Assembly (NCBI RefSeq): GCF_011382965.1
Contig: NZ_CP049934.1
Coordinates: 1,860,001 to 1,924,000 of the forward strand
Source: Leucobacter insecticola
Lineage (GTDB): Bacteria; Actinomycetota; Actinomycetes; Actinomycetales; Microbacteriaceae
Length of the DNA stretch: 64,000 bases
Reading direction: 5' to 3'
Made by a program: the position numbers and the translations under genes. Positions 28,430-38,205 of this stretch are shown piece by piece (the first letter of the stretch is position 1; every line of letters begins with the position of its first letter). The notes under the pieces were generated by a model. The model made no database searches, was not told where the DNA came from, and was given only the letters and a program-made list of their open reading frames with translations.

Positions 28430-28467
28430 GGATGGGGGACTCTTGTCAGGATGGGGGACTTTCGTCA
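28430..28467. repeat. Two tandem 19-bp direct repeats
   Basis: GGATGGGGGACTCTTGTCA (28430-28448) is followed at once by GGATGGGGGACTTTCGTCA (28449-28467), differing at two positions. It lies just beyond the dehydrogenase remnant and may be a scar of the event that brought or broke it. I cannot match it to a named insertion sequence end. Confidence 0.6.
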
Positions 28468-28505
28468 GGACCGTGACGTTCGTGTCTTCCTACAGACACA
28501 CAAAT

Positions 28506-28534
28506 GGGCCCCGCAGGAAAAACCTGCGAGGCCC
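28506..28534 (-). terminator. Hairpin terminator after qcrB
   Basis: GGGCCCCGCAGG (28506-28517), loop AAAAA, then CCTGCGAGGCCC (28523-28534): a 12-bp stem with one mismatch, 16 bases past the qcrB stop on the minus strand. The T-rich stretch on that strand lies in the loop; no long U tract follows. It probably ends the ctaE-qcrCAB transcript. Confidence 0.6.
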
Positions 28535-28549
28535 AATCTGAGCGAGGTA

Positions 28550-30166
28550 CTAGTGCCCCTCGTTGTGACCCTTCTCAAGCTCACCCTTGGTTGGGGGAAC
28601 GATGCGGTCTTCGAAGAACCACCGGCTGAAGCCGGCACGCAGCCTCTGCGAGAACGGGATGCGGCCGTCGTCGTTCGGACGGAGCATCATCGGCGCGTAG
28701 TCGGCGTAGCTGACCAGCTCCCACTTCTCGTACTCGTCAAGCGGCTTGTGAACCTCGACGAACTCGCCGCCTGGGAGGCGAACGATGCGGCCGGACTCGT
28801 AGCCGTGCAGAGCGATGGAGCGATCCTTCTTCTGCAGTGCGAGGCAGGTGCGCTTCGCAATGATGTAGGCAATGATCGGTCCGAGGATGAGCAGAGCCTG
28901 CAGGGTGTGGATCACGCCCTCCATCGCCAGCTGGAAGTGCGTCGCCATGAGGTCAGAGCTTGCTCCCGCCCACATCACACCGTAGAAGGTCACTCCTGCA
29001 GCGCCGATCGCAGTGCGAGTCGGAGCGTTGCGGGGGCGATCCAGGATGTGATGTTCACGCTTGTCGCCTGTGACCCAAGCCTCAATGAAGGGGTAGATCG
29101 CTACAAGCACGATGAACAGGCCCATGATGATCATCGGAATAAGCATGTTCCAAGACCAGGTGAAGCCGAACCACTCGGTCTCCAAGCCCGGCGGAATCAA
29201 ACGGAGCATGCCATCGGCAAAACCGATGTACCAGTCCGGCTGAGTACCCGCAGATACCGGTGAGGGATCGTATGGCCCATAGTTCCAGATCGGGTTGATG
29301 CTCACGAAGGAAGCGATCAGCACAATCATGCCGAACACGATGAAGAAGAATCCGCCTGCTTTCGCTGCGTACACGGGGAGCACAGGAAAGCCGACAACGT
29401 TCTGCTCGGTCTTGCCCGGACCGGGGTACTGCGTGTGCTTGTGAATTACCACAAACGCGAGGTGGAGCGCTACGAACAGGATCACCAGCGCGGGCAGCAC
29501 CATGATATGCAGCATGTACAGGCGGCCGACGATGTCAGTACCCGGAAACTCGCCACCAAAGAAAAGGTAGGAGAAGTACGTACCGATAACGGGCATCGAC
29601 TTCAGGAGACCGTCGATGATGCGCAGGCCGTTACCCGAGAGCACATCATCCGGGAGAGAGTAACCAGTGAAGCCCTCAGCCATAGCAAGGATGAAGAGCA
29701 CGAAACCGATCACCCAGTTGAGTTCGCGTGGCTTGCGGAACGCACCCGTAAAGAAGATGCGTAGCATGTGCAGACCGATCGAAGCCACGAACAGCAATGC
29801 TGCCCAGTGGTGCACCTGACGCATCAGCAGACCCCCGCGCACGGAGAACGAGATGTCGAGAGTCGAGGCCATTGCAGCCGACATCTCCACGCCCTTCATG
29901 GATACGTAGGGGCCGTTATACACGGTTTCGACCATCGAGGCCTGGAAGAAGAGCGTCAGGAAGGTTCCTGAGATGAGGATGACGACGAAGCTGTAGAGAG
30001 CGACCTCACCAAGCAGGAATGACCAGTGATCAGGGAAGACCTTTCGGCCAAACTCCTTGACCGCGACGCCAACCTTGGTGCGCTCATCAATGTAGTTTGC
30101 TGCCGCAGCAGTAAAACGGCTGGAGCCGTTCTGCTGGGCGGAGGTGTCAGTTACGGTGCTACTCAC
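28550..30166 (-). CDS. qcrB: Menaquinol-cytochrome c reductase, cytochrome b subunit
   Basis: A 538-residue cytochrome b of the actinobacterial bcc complex. Haem ligands sit in RQVHHWAALLFVASIGLHML and YMLHIMVLPALVILFVALHL. The quinol site region reads NPIWNYGPYDPSP and the signature PDW is in GTQPDWYIGFADG. A C-terminal extension with two more helices and a soluble tail is typical of actinobacteria. QcrB oxidises menaquinol and passes electrons to QcrA and the di-haem QcrC. The start overlaps the qcrA stop by 4 bases. Confidence 0.95.
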   Translation of the reverse strand: MSSTVTDTSAQQNGSSRFTAAAANYIDERTKVGVAVKEFGRKVFPDHWSFLLGEVALYSFVVILISGTFLTLFFQASMVETVYNGPYVSMKGVEMSAAMASTLDISFSVRGGLLMRQVHHWAALLFVASIGLHMLRIFFTGAFRKPRELNWVIGFVLFILAMAEGFTGYSLPDDVLSGNGLRIIDGLLKSMPVIGTYFSYLFFGGEFPGTDIVGRLYMLHIMVLPALVILFVALHLAFVVIHKHTQYPGPGKTEQNVVGFPVLPVYAAKAGGFFFIVFGMIVLIASFVSINPIWNYGPYDPSPVSAGTQPDWYIGFADGMLRLIPPGLETEWFGFTWSWNMLIPMIIMGLFIVLVAIYPFIEAWVTGDKREHHILDRPRNAPTRTAIGAAGVTFYGVMWAGASSDLMATHFQLAMEGVIHTLQALLILGPIIAYIIAKRTCLALQKKDRSIALHGYESGRIVRLPGGEFVEVHKPLDEYEKWELVSYADYAPMMLRPNDDGRIPFSQRLRAGFSRWFFEDRIVPPTKGELEKGHNEGH

Positions 30167-31273
30167 TTGAGACGCTCCCAGAAGCTCGGGCCAACAGGTT
30201 CATGGAAATCACTCTGTGCGACGAGGAAGCCATCCTTGTCAACGGTGATGGGGAGCTGCGGCAGTGGTCGCTTAGCCGGGCCAAAGATGACCTTCGCGTG
30301 CTCAGACACATCGAATTGTGACTGATGGCATGGGCATAGCAGGTGGTGTGTTTGCTGCTCGTAAAGTGCCACGGGGCATCCCACGTGGGTGCATACCTTC
30401 GAGTAAGCGACAATGCCATCGTAGGACCAGTTCTTGCGGTCCGGTGATTCCTTAAGCTGCGACTGGTCGAGGCGCATCAACAGCACGATAGCTTTTGCCT
30501 TGGCGTCGAGGAAGTTTTCGCTGCCTCCACGTTCTTCGAGCGAGAGTTCGTGAAACTTCTCGTGCGTCAGTGTTTCAGGAATGACCTGGAATGCGGATCC
30601 AATGGTCACGTCAGCGGCACGGATCGGTGCGCCAGAGGGTCATGGGCGAGGCGGATGCCCTTGTCCCACATGGTGTGCTTCAGAAGTTGCACCGGATCAC
30701 GATCCTGTGGAGCAAGGCTGCGCAGCAGAGTGATACCGGGAAGCGGGAACGCGATGAGCGCACCGATGAGGCTGTTACGCACGAGTGAGCGTCGCGAGAA
30801 GCCCGACTCCTTGTCGGCAAGCTCAAACACCTCGGCTGCACTCTCACGTACCTCAGGCGCGCTCGGTACCGGGTGACGCTCGTCGATCGACTCGTGGTCG
30901 GCCATGAGTGCTTTGCCCCAGTGCACCGCGCCGACGCCCAAGGCAAGTAGCGCAAGCGTCATGCCAAGGCCCACGAACATCGTCTGCAGACGGATCGCCA
31001 GTAGACTGCCCGTTTCGATCGGGAAGAACATGTAAGCGAGTACAGCGCCGAGGCTGCCCGCAATTGAAACGTAGAAGAGTGTGTACACAACACGCTCAGC
31101 CTGCTTCGCCTTCTTCGGATCGAGGTCCGTCACACGCTTACGGTGTGGGGAAGGCCCGGATTCTGCACCGCGTCGGATGAAATCACAGCAGTTCCTGCTG
31201 AGGCCTCCACCGCGCTGTGGCCATGGGTTGCGACAGCGGCGCTTTCGCCGCTGTTCTTCGCTTCCTCTGCCAT
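30163..31273 (-). CDS. qcrA: Menaquinol-cytochrome c reductase, Rieske iron-sulfur subunit, two apparent frameshifts
   Basis: About 370 residues after repair. The N-terminal part (MAEEAKNSGESA) leads into three transmembrane helices (region ERVVYTLFYVSIAGSLGAVL onward), and the C-terminal Rieske domain has the 2Fe-2S ligands in CTHVGC and CPCHQS. Two breaks occur: at the G run 31147-31150 on the plus strand (before HRKRVTDLDP) and at 30637-30639 (before GAPIR). One added C on the coding strand at each site restores a continuous QcrA sequence. ATG 31273 follows AAGGAG. It lies between qcrC and qcrB in the operon. Confidence 0.9.
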
Positions 31274-31319
31274 GTTGCTCCTTGACTCCTGACTCATAAA
31301 TGCTTGTGTGCGTTGTCGA

Positions 31320-32119
31320 CTAGTTCGACTTCGCGGTAACCCAAACGGTAATGCCGATAATGACGCCGAGGCCGATAATCCAGATGAAGAGCCCCTCAGC
31401 AACCGGACCGATCGAACCAAGCGTCAGACCGCCTACGGAGGGTGACTCGTCAATGTACTTGAGGTACGAAATAATGTCGGCCTTTTCCTGGGGGAGATGT
31501 TGGTATCACTAAACACCGGCATGTTCTGCGGGCCGGTCACCATGGCCTCGTAGACATGCGTCGGAGCTACCCCGGTGAGCTTCGGAGCGAACTTGCCTTC
31601 GGTGAGCGCGCCACCGGCAGCGGCAACGTTGTGGCACATCGCGCAGTTAATGCGGAACAGCTCACCGCCGTTTGCGACATCACCGTCGCCCTGCAGGTAC
31701 TGGCTCTTGGGGAGATCAGGCCCCGGTGCCAGCGAGGCAACATATGCAGCCATCTGCAATGTCTGCTCCTGCGTAAACTGAGATGGCTTGACCATGCCCT
31801 GGGGGCCTTGGAAAGCGAGTGGCATGCGACCGGTCCCGACCTGGAAATTAACGGAAGCGGCGCCCGCGCCGATCAGTGAAGGTCCATCAACGGTTCCCTC
31901 TGCCCCGGCACCGTGGCAGGTCGCGCAGTTCGCCCCAAAGAGCTTCTCGCCTGCCTCGATGGTGGCGGGGGACTCGAGGTCAATCTCAGCGGTCGCGGAT
32001 GTTTGGCTAAAGCCAGCGTATGCGGCACCGGTAACGAGAAGACCTACGGCCAGGAGAGCTGCGGTTGCGAGCGGGTGGCGGCGGCCCGACTTACGGACGT
32101 TATTCTTGGCGCGAGCCAT
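31320..32119 (-). CDS. qcrC: Menaquinol-cytochrome c reductase, di-haem cytochrome c subunit, one apparent frameshift
   Basis: About 266 residues after repair. An N-terminal signal anchor (LATAALLAVGLLVTGAAYAG) is followed by two cytochrome c domains with haem motifs CATCHG and CAMCHN, and a C-terminal transmembrane helix (LFIWIIGLGVIIGITVWV). The fused di-haem QcrC replaces soluble cytochrome c and links the bcc and aa3 complexes. The frame breaks at the G run 31490-31494 on the plus strand: after SDTNISP the family sequence is QEKADIISYLKYI, and one extra C on the coding strand restores it. Start ATG 32119 follows AAGGAAGG, 15 bases after ctaE. Confidence 0.92.
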
Positions 32120-32134
32120 GTGTTCTGGCCTTCC

Positions 32135-32779
32135 TTAGTATCCCTGCACGAGAGGCAGGACATAGATGACGATGAACAGGATGATCCACACGATGTCGAC
32201 GAAGTGCCAGTAGTACGACACGACGACGGCGGTGGTCTCCTCCTTGTGCGTGAAGTTCTTCACCGAGTAAATGCGGCCGATGACGAGCAAGAAGGCAACC
32301 AGGCCGACAGCAACGTGGATCCCGTGGAAGCCCGTGGTCATGTAGAAGGCTGAGCCATATGGATCTCCCGAGAGCGTGATGCCCTCAGAGACAAAGGTCG
32401 CGTACTCATAGGCCTGGCCCGAAACGAAGATGGCTCCCATGAAGAATGTGAGATAGAACCATTCGACCGTGCCCCACTTTCCCATGCCTCGGCCGGTTGC
32501 TCTCGGCTGCATCCGCTCGGCGGCGAAAACACCGGCCTGAGCGGTAAAGGAGGAGGCGACCAGAACCAGTGTGTTGATCAGTGCGAAAGTAAAGTTGTGC
32601 TTCTCTACCTGCATTGCCCAAAGGTCTGGGTTCATGGCACGCAGCGTGAAATAGATCGCGAAGAGGCCGGCGAAGAACATAACCTCGCTGCCGAGCCACA
32701 CGATCGTGCCCACGGCGACGATATTTGGTCGCTTCACCGAGGCCACGGCTGACTTGGTATTCATTGTGGTCGTTGTCAC
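32135..32779 (-). CDS. ctaE: Cytochrome c oxidase subunit III
   Basis: A 214-residue membrane protein with five or more helices and subunit III features: VWLGSEVMFFAGLFAIYFTL, WGTVEWFYLTFFMGAIFVSGQAYEY (given here only as its two parts WGTVEWFYL and SGQAYEY), FHGIHVAVGL, and the C-terminal WHFVDIVWIILF. It heads the ctaE-qcrC-qcrA-qcrB operon. A CATAAT hexamer about 10 bases upstream of GGAGAGG may be the -10. The oxidase genes are thus split between this operon and ctaCDF on the other strand. Confidence 0.94.
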   Translation of the reverse strand: MTTTTMNTKSAVASVKRPNIVAVGTIVWLGSEVMFFAGLFAIYFTLRAMNPDLWAMQVEKHNFTFALINTLVLVASSFTAQAGVFAAERMQPRATGRGMGKWGTVEWFYLTFFMGAIFVSGQAYEYATFVSEGITLSGDPYGSAFYMTTGFHGIHVAVGLVAFLLVIGRIYSVKNFTHKEETTAVVVSYYWHFVDIVWIILFIVIYVLPLVQGY

Positions 32780-32911
32780 CTCTCCATTATGGCTGAAAGT
32801 TTGGTGTGTGTTTTGACACCGAGACGGCGCGCCGAACTTTCTGCGAACTACCTGACAAGCTTATCGCGAATTTGCCCCTCTCCGCGCGCACCCCACCGAA
32901 AGCGCCCTCGA

Positions 32912-32917
32912 TAGGAT
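32912..32917 (+). promoter_or_regulatory. -10 element TAGGAT for a leaderless trpD transcript
   Basis: TAGGAT ends 6 bases before the trpD ATG at 32924. No Shine-Dalgarno sequence fits in the gap. Confidence 0.45.
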
Positions 32918-32923
32918 GTCTCC

Positions 32924-33978
32924 ATGATTGATGAGCGCAACTGGCCAACTATTCTGAGTGAGCTTTTGAAAGGCGACGACCTCAGCGTGTCGCAGGCTGA
33001 GTGGGCCATGTCTCGCTTTATGAGAGGGGAAGCAAGTGGCGCGCAGATAGGCGGGTTTTTGGTTGCGCTCCGCTCAAAAGGAGTAACCGTCGACGAGATT
33101 ATTGGCTTTCGTGATGCCATTCTTGCTGAGGCGCTTCCTATTGACCTTCCTGCGATGTCCCTCGACATTGTCGGTACCGGGGGAGACCGCTTCGGCACGG
33201 TAAATGTCTCCACAATGGCCTCTGTTGTCGCCGCGGCCGCTGGCGCTCCGCTCGTAAAGCACGGGAATCGGGCGGCCAGTAGCCAGTCGGGATCCTCTGA
33301 TGTGCTGAGCGCGCTCGGGGTGGATCTCGCGCTTGATGCAGATCGACTTGCGGCTTCGTTTGCCGAGACGGGCATCGCTTTTGTGCATGCTGCGCATTTT
33401 TTGCCGGGGTTTCGGCATGTTGCGGCGGCGCGAAAAGAGCTCGCCATTCCCACGGTGTTCAATTTTCTCGGTCCCCTCTGTAACCCCGTGCGACCGGAGG
33501 CCTCCGCGGTTGGCGTGGCAGATATCGAGCGTGTGCCGCTCTTCGTTGGCGTCTTTCGGTTGCGTGGCGCTTCTGCGCTGGTCTTTCGAGGCGACGATGG
33601 CCTAGACGAGATGACCACCACTGGTCACTCGCGGGTGTGGGAGGTCAGCCGCGGTGGGCTGACCGAGCACGACATCGATCCTCGGGATCTCGGCATCAAG
33701 CGTGCAGAGATCCGGGATCTTGTGGGTGGCACGCCAGATGAGAACGCCGCCGTCGTGCGCCGGGTGCTCTCGGGGAGAGCGGTCCCGTGCGCGACATTGT
33801 GCTACTCAATGCCGCCGCCGGACTCGTCGCCTTCGACCTTGCGAGCAAGCCCGAATCCATTGAACGGCCGCTTCTTGAGCGGCTGGGGGAGAAGCTGAAG
33901 GTCGCAGAAGAGACGATTGACTCGGGTAAGGCTGCGACAAAACTCGATGATTGGGTGCGGTCGACCTCTCAAAAGTAA
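32924..33978 (+). CDS. trpD: Anthranilate phosphoribosyltransferase, one apparent frameshift
   Basis: About 351 residues after repair. It joins anthranilate to PRPP in tryptophan synthesis. The PRPP and anthranilate sites are visible: IVGTGGDRFGTVNVSTMASV, KHGNRAASSQSGSSDVLSAL, FNFLGPLCNPVRPEAS, and GLDEMTTTGHS. The frame breaks at the G run 33772-33775: after RRVLSG the protein should read ESGPVRDIVLLNAAAG, and one extra G restores this. The related trpF gene lies about 3 kb away on the other strand, so the trp genes are scattered. Confidence 0.92.
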
Positions 33979-33992
33979 GGCCGACCACGACG

Positions 33993-34909
33993 CTAGCGCT
34001 TGACGCGACTGTACTTCGCCAAGAACGGAATCGGATCAGTCGGTACTTTATCGACGACGAGCGCGAGGTGCAGGTGGGGCCCGAAAGACATCCCGTGTTG
34101 CCGACTCGACCTGCGGGATCACCCATCTTCACTTCGTCGCCGACTGACAGGCTGTGAGAGTCCACCTGCATATGACAGTACCGACTCGTCACTTTCTTGC
34201 CGTCAATCTCGTGCTCAAGCTGCAGGGCGAAGCCGCAGCCGTCGCTCGCAAAACCCGCCTCGATGACTTTGCCGTCGGCGATCGCGTAGATCGGGGTGCC
34301 AGCGGCGGCCGCGAAGTCCTGGGCATCGTGAAATTGCTCCACGGGCGCAGTGCGATACCCGAAGGTGTCGGTGAGCGTCACGGACGCATAGATCGGATAA
34401 TTCACCACCATCTCAGGATTGGCCGCGAAGGAGGTTGGCTGTGAATCGACAATTTCTACTGCCGATATCTCAGCGAGTGAGGCCGGAAGTTCTTCGAACG
34501 GAACATCGACCGAGCTGAAAAGTCGCTGTTGTGCGGCTGCCGCGGGTTGCGCGATCTCGGCGTGCTGTGTGACGGGAAGCGAGAGGGCGAGCACCAACGC
34601 ACAGACACTGCCGGCTGCCGCGATCCCGGCAAGTTTGCGACGGAATGTCTTTGGCCCGCAGGCGGGGGTGCCTTGCGCTACCGCTACATGCGGCACATGG
34701 GCGATCTGAGGAACACGCACCTCTGGGAGGGAAGCTGCTACTTGGGGGAGGGGCGGTTCCTGCTGGACCCGCTGATGCCGGGCTCGCTGATGCTGGGCTC
34801 GCTGATGCTGGACCCTCTGCTGCTGGGCTCGCTGCTGCTGGACCCTTTGCTCGCGCAGGACCTTGCGAGAAGGGTACCGAACCGGAGGCGGTGCGGAGGT
34901 GTCTGGCAT
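33993..34909 (-). CDS. M23-family (LytM-type) peptidase, one apparent frameshift
   Basis: About 305 residues after repair. A charged N-terminal tail with six pentapeptide repeats rich in Gln, Arg and His (residues 22-51) precedes a signal-anchor helix (LAGIAAAGSVCALVLALSLP) and a C-terminal LytM domain. Zinc-site elements: TFGYRTAPVEQFHDAQDFAA, then in the repaired frame the HxH motif in SFGPHLHLAL. The frame breaks at the C run 34092-34094 on the plus strand (after VGNTG). LytM enzymes cut peptidoglycan cross-bridges or activate other hydrolases; which applies here is unknown. The N-terminal tail would be cytoplasmic. Confidence 0.85.
34757..34846 (-). repeat. 15-bp tandem repeat coding for RxQxQ pentapeptides
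   Basis: Six consecutive 15-bp units encode RVQQQ, RAQQQ, RVQHQ, RAQHQ, RARHQ and RVQQE in the N-terminal tail of the M23 peptidase. The unit length keeps the frame, so copy number can vary without breaking the gene. Confidence 0.8.
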
Positions 34910-35010
34910 ACGAACTTTCGGTCAGGGAAGCGGCCGGAGAGGCCGCGTCGGAAGATAACGAACAGGTTACAACCTTGTGGCGATGAAAGCTATTTCGTTG
35001 TGAACTTTCT

Positions 35011-36911
35011 CTAGTGGGGGTCCGTCGGTTCCGAATTTGAGGCGGGCTGGATCCGGCCCGGCTCGGGGGTGCGTTCCACATCCTCGGCGGGAACGACGTG
35101 TTGGATCGGTTGCGTGGTGGCGTCGACATACCACTCGGTGAGCGCTGGATCCTCGCTGTCAAAGCCTGCGCCGGCTCCTTCCTCTGCAGGAACCTCGCTC
35201 GCGCCAAAGACAAAGTCATCGCCGTACTCGTCGATCCCGCGTCTGACTCCCTGCGCGATGGCCGCTTGCGCATACTTGCGTCGGATGATGAAGGGATCCG
35301 TGCGCAGGTCTTTCGCCCAGGCGATCATGATCCCAATCACAATAACCGCGAAGGGTAGCGCTGAAACGACCATGAGTGATTGCAGCCCTGAGAGCGTGTT
35401 TCTGCCGCCTGCGAGCAGCAGCGCGATCGCGATGAGGCTGAGCAGCAGACCCCACACAACCGTGACCCACTTTGACGGCTCCGGACGCCCACCCTGTGAC
35501 ATCGACGCCATCACGATCGAGGCCGAGTCTGCGGCGGTGACAAAGAACACGAGCACGGCGATCATCGCGACAATAGACGTGAGCATTCCGAGGGGGAGTC
35601 GCTGCAAGAGATTAAACAACACCTCTTCGCCCGAGCCCCCTGACTGAAGATTCTCGCCGTTCAATCCCATGAAAATCGCAGTGCCACCGTACACAACGAA
35701 CCAGGCGATCACGATTGCAGACGGCACGAGCACCACCGTGGTGACGAACTCGCGCAGCGTGCGACCGCGGGAGATCTTGGCGATGAACATGCCAACAAAC
35801 GGCGTCCAAGACACCCACCACGCCCAGTAGTAGGTGGTCCAGGTGGAAAGGAATTCTGCCGTCTCGGCTCCCTGGTTCGGGCTGCGAGAGATCATCATGC
35901 CCAACTGGTCGAAGAACGCGAAGATGGAAGTTGGAAAGAGGTTCAGCAGAAAAACCGTTGGCCCCGCAATCAGCACGAACAAGCCGAGCGCGCCGGTAAT
36001 CGCCATGTTCAGGTTTGAGAGCCTGCGGATCCCGCGCTTCACCCCTGACACCGCCGAAGCGATGAACAGCGAGGTCAGGATCGCTATCGCGCCGATCAGA
36101 AAGACGTTGCCCATCGGTCCAAGACCCGTGACGACCATAAACCCGCTCTCGATCTGCAGTGCCCCGATCCCGAGCGAGACTGCGGTGCCGAATAGCGTCA
36201 CGATGATCGCGAAGATATCGATAATTCGACCGAGCAAGCGGTGGGTGCCGCCGGGGAACACCGGCTCAAAGAGCGCTGAGATGAGCGGTGCTCGACCGCG
36301 GCGGTAGGAACTGTAGGCGATTGCGCCGCCAACGAGCGCGTAGAACGCCCAGGCGATGGGTCCCCAGTGCAGGAGGGTTTGTGCGAGCGCGGGCAGAGCT
36401 GCCTCGGCTGATCCGGGCTCCGCTTCAACTCCGGGCGGGGGATTGAGGAAGTAGGTGAGGGGTTCGAGCGGGCCGTAGAAGAGCAGCCCGATCCCGAGTC
36501 CCGCAGCAAAGAGCATGGAGATCCAGGACCCGGTCGAGAACTCCGGTTTCTCGTCGTCGGCGCCCAGACGGATGCCGCCCGTGCGGCCATAACCCACCAC
36601 GAGCATGAACAGGGTGACCGTGATTGCGAGCGCGCCAAAGAGCCACCCGAAGTTGGTGCTCACCCAAGCGAGCGCCGCGCTGCCCACCGCCGCCAGATTG
36701 TCGGGGCGATGAACGCCCAGAGGATCACCGCAAGGGTGAGCGCGACGGTGACCGACAACACCAGCCAGTTCGTACCGAAACGGACGCCCGTCTGCTCGAC
36801 GCCGATACCCGGGATCAGCCCCGGGTGCGGAGGGGTCGGCAGTGAGGGAATGCGGATCTTGCGGTTGCTCGGGCTTTTGGGCAGTGAGCTTTTGGGCAGT
36901 GGGTTTTTCAA
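35011..36911 (-). CDS. BCCT-family glycine betaine/choline transporter, one apparent frameshift
   Basis: About 633 residues after repair, with the usual 12 transmembrane helices. Family markers include SMLFAAGLGIGLLFYGPLEP, TVFLLNLFPTSIFAFFDQLG and the signature WTYYWAWWVSWTPFVGMFIA (the last reads from TTYYWAWW onward). The C-terminus is a long acidic tail, which in BetP-type carriers takes part in osmosensing. BCCT carriers import betaines with sodium. The frame breaks at the G run 36703-36706 on the plus strand, between FIAP and DNLAAV. The TTG start at 36911 overlaps the trpF stop (TTGA). A short Pro/Lys-rich cytoplasmic N-terminus precedes the first helix. Confidence 0.88.
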
Positions 36912-37558
36912 ACTGAAGTTTCCTTCGGGTTGTTCTTGGTATCGCTTGAAGCCTGTCGGGCTTCGCGGATGAATCTCTGAATGCGTGCCGGATCCTTCAC
37001 GCCGGGGGAGCGCTCAACCCCGCTCGACACGTCAACGCCCCACGGTGACGACTGGGCGATCGCTGCCGCGACGGATTCGGGATCAAGGCCGCCCGCGAGG
37101 ATCCACTCGTCACCCAGCTGCGCGTTTTGCAGCGCACTAAGGTCCCAGGGTTCGCCGGATCCGGGGCGTGTGCCATCGACCAGCAGACGCTCCTCGCCGA
37201 AATCACCGGCGCGGAGATCGGGGTTGGCTGCGAGCGAGGTTGCGCGCCACACCCTGGAAATGTGTTGCTTCGCTGCCTCGAAGTCTTGGGCGGAGTAGCT
37301 GCCGTGCAGTTGTAGTACGTCGAAGCCGAGATGGGCCGCGAGAGAGGCGGCCTCGGCGGCGGGCATGCGGTTGACGACCAGCACCGTGTCGACCGAGGCC
37401 GAAGCCGCGCGCGCGGCGGAGACGATGCTTGAGGCTATCTCGGGGGAGGTGTCGCGTGGACTCCCTGGGCTCATCACGACGCCGATAGCGTCAGCTCCAA
37501 GGTCAACTGTGCGACGCGTCATCTCCGCATCGCGCAGTCCGCAAATCTTGATGTACAT
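36908..37558 (-). CDS. trpF: Phosphoribosylanthranilate isomerase
   Basis: A 216-residue TIM-barrel enzyme for the third step of tryptophan synthesis. Catalytic Cys is in MYIKICGLRD, the Asp in LLVDGTRPGSG, and phosphate-binding loops are in WILAGGLDPESV and GVDVSSGVERSPG. The length is normal. The stop overlaps the TTG start of the BCCT transporter, an odd pairing. A GGGGAG Shine-Dalgarno lies just upstream of ATG 37558 on this strand. Confidence 0.93.
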   Translation of the reverse strand: MYIKICGLRDAEMTRRTVDLGADAIGVVMSPGSPRDTSPEIASSIVSAARAASASVDTVLVVNRMPAAEAASLAAHLGFDVLQLHGSYSAQDFEAAKQHISRVWRATSLAANPDLRAGDFGEERLLVDGTRPGSGEPWDLSALQNAQLGDEWILAGGLDPESVAAAIAQSSPWGVDVSSGVERSPGVKDPARIQRFIREARQASSDTKNNPKETSV

Positions 37559-37654
37559 GGTCTCCCCTTTGGTTTGCCCTCATCAAGGGTAGCGGGGGAG
37601 TAGCGCCGTGTTCGCCCTCACCGTAATTTCAGGACATTCTGATCAGGCCGGGTT

Positions 37655-37660
37655 TAGGGT
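37655..37660 (+). promoter_or_regulatory. -10 element TAGGGT, leaderless arrangement
   Basis: TAGGGT ends 6 bases before the ATG at 37667, supporting that start for the small membrane protein gene. Confidence 0.4.
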
Positions 37661-37666
37661 GAACGT

Positions 37667-38161
37667 ATGTGGTTGCGGCGCGCGATGTATCTCTGGCTGT
37701 TTCCTGCGGCCTTTGTGTTACCAATGTGGTTGCTTATCGGCTGGGGCGTTTTCGGTGCTGGTGGCTGGGTGTTCTTGTGGGTGCTCTTCGTCGCGATTCC
37801 TTCGGTGTTTCTGGGGCAGCTGCTGATGGCCTTTCTCGTGCGGTCTCGACCTTCGGTGAGGCGGGATCGGGCGTTGTCGTGGCCCGATGTCGCGGGCTTC
37901 GCCGTGTGGCACGTCTTGGTGATCCTCGTGGGCTGTTACGTCGAGACGTGGTTTCCGCTCGCGCTCACCGCGGCGATTGTGTCCGCAGCCTTGCTGCTGT
38001 GGTCGTCGCTGCGGCAGCTGCGGCGCGAAGCTGCCGCGGTGATGTCGGGCGGGTTTGCTGAGGCCGAGTTTACGCAGTCGACCGGGTTTGTGAAGCCCGG
38101 CGAAGTGCTGATCGTCACGGATGCGCCGCAGGCGCAGGATACTCCGCCTGCGCGTCCGTGA
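37667..38161 (+). CDS. Small membrane protein of unknown function
   Basis: A 164-residue protein with four probable transmembrane helices (about 8-28, 33-58, 75-95 and 98-115) followed by a hydrophilic tail of about 45 residues. I recognise no family motif. A tetraspanning membrane protein of this size with aromatic-rich helices (MYLWLFPAAFVLPMWLLIGW) is common among uncharacterised Microbacteriaceae proteins. It stands alone, upstream of the repeat-rich intergenic stretch with the dif-like site. Confidence 0.65.
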   Translation: MWLRRAMYLWLFPAAFVLPMWLLIGWGVFGAGGWVFLWVLFVAIPSVFLGQLLMAFLVRSRPSVRRDRALSWPDVAGFAVWHVLVILVGCYVETWFPLALTAAIVSAALLLWSSLRQLRREAAAVMSGGFAEAEFTQSTGFVKPGEVLIVTDAPQAQDTPPARP

Positions 38162-38205
38162 TCGGCAGCAGTGTGGTGGTCTGGGGAGAGCCTTGCGAAC
38201 ACTCA

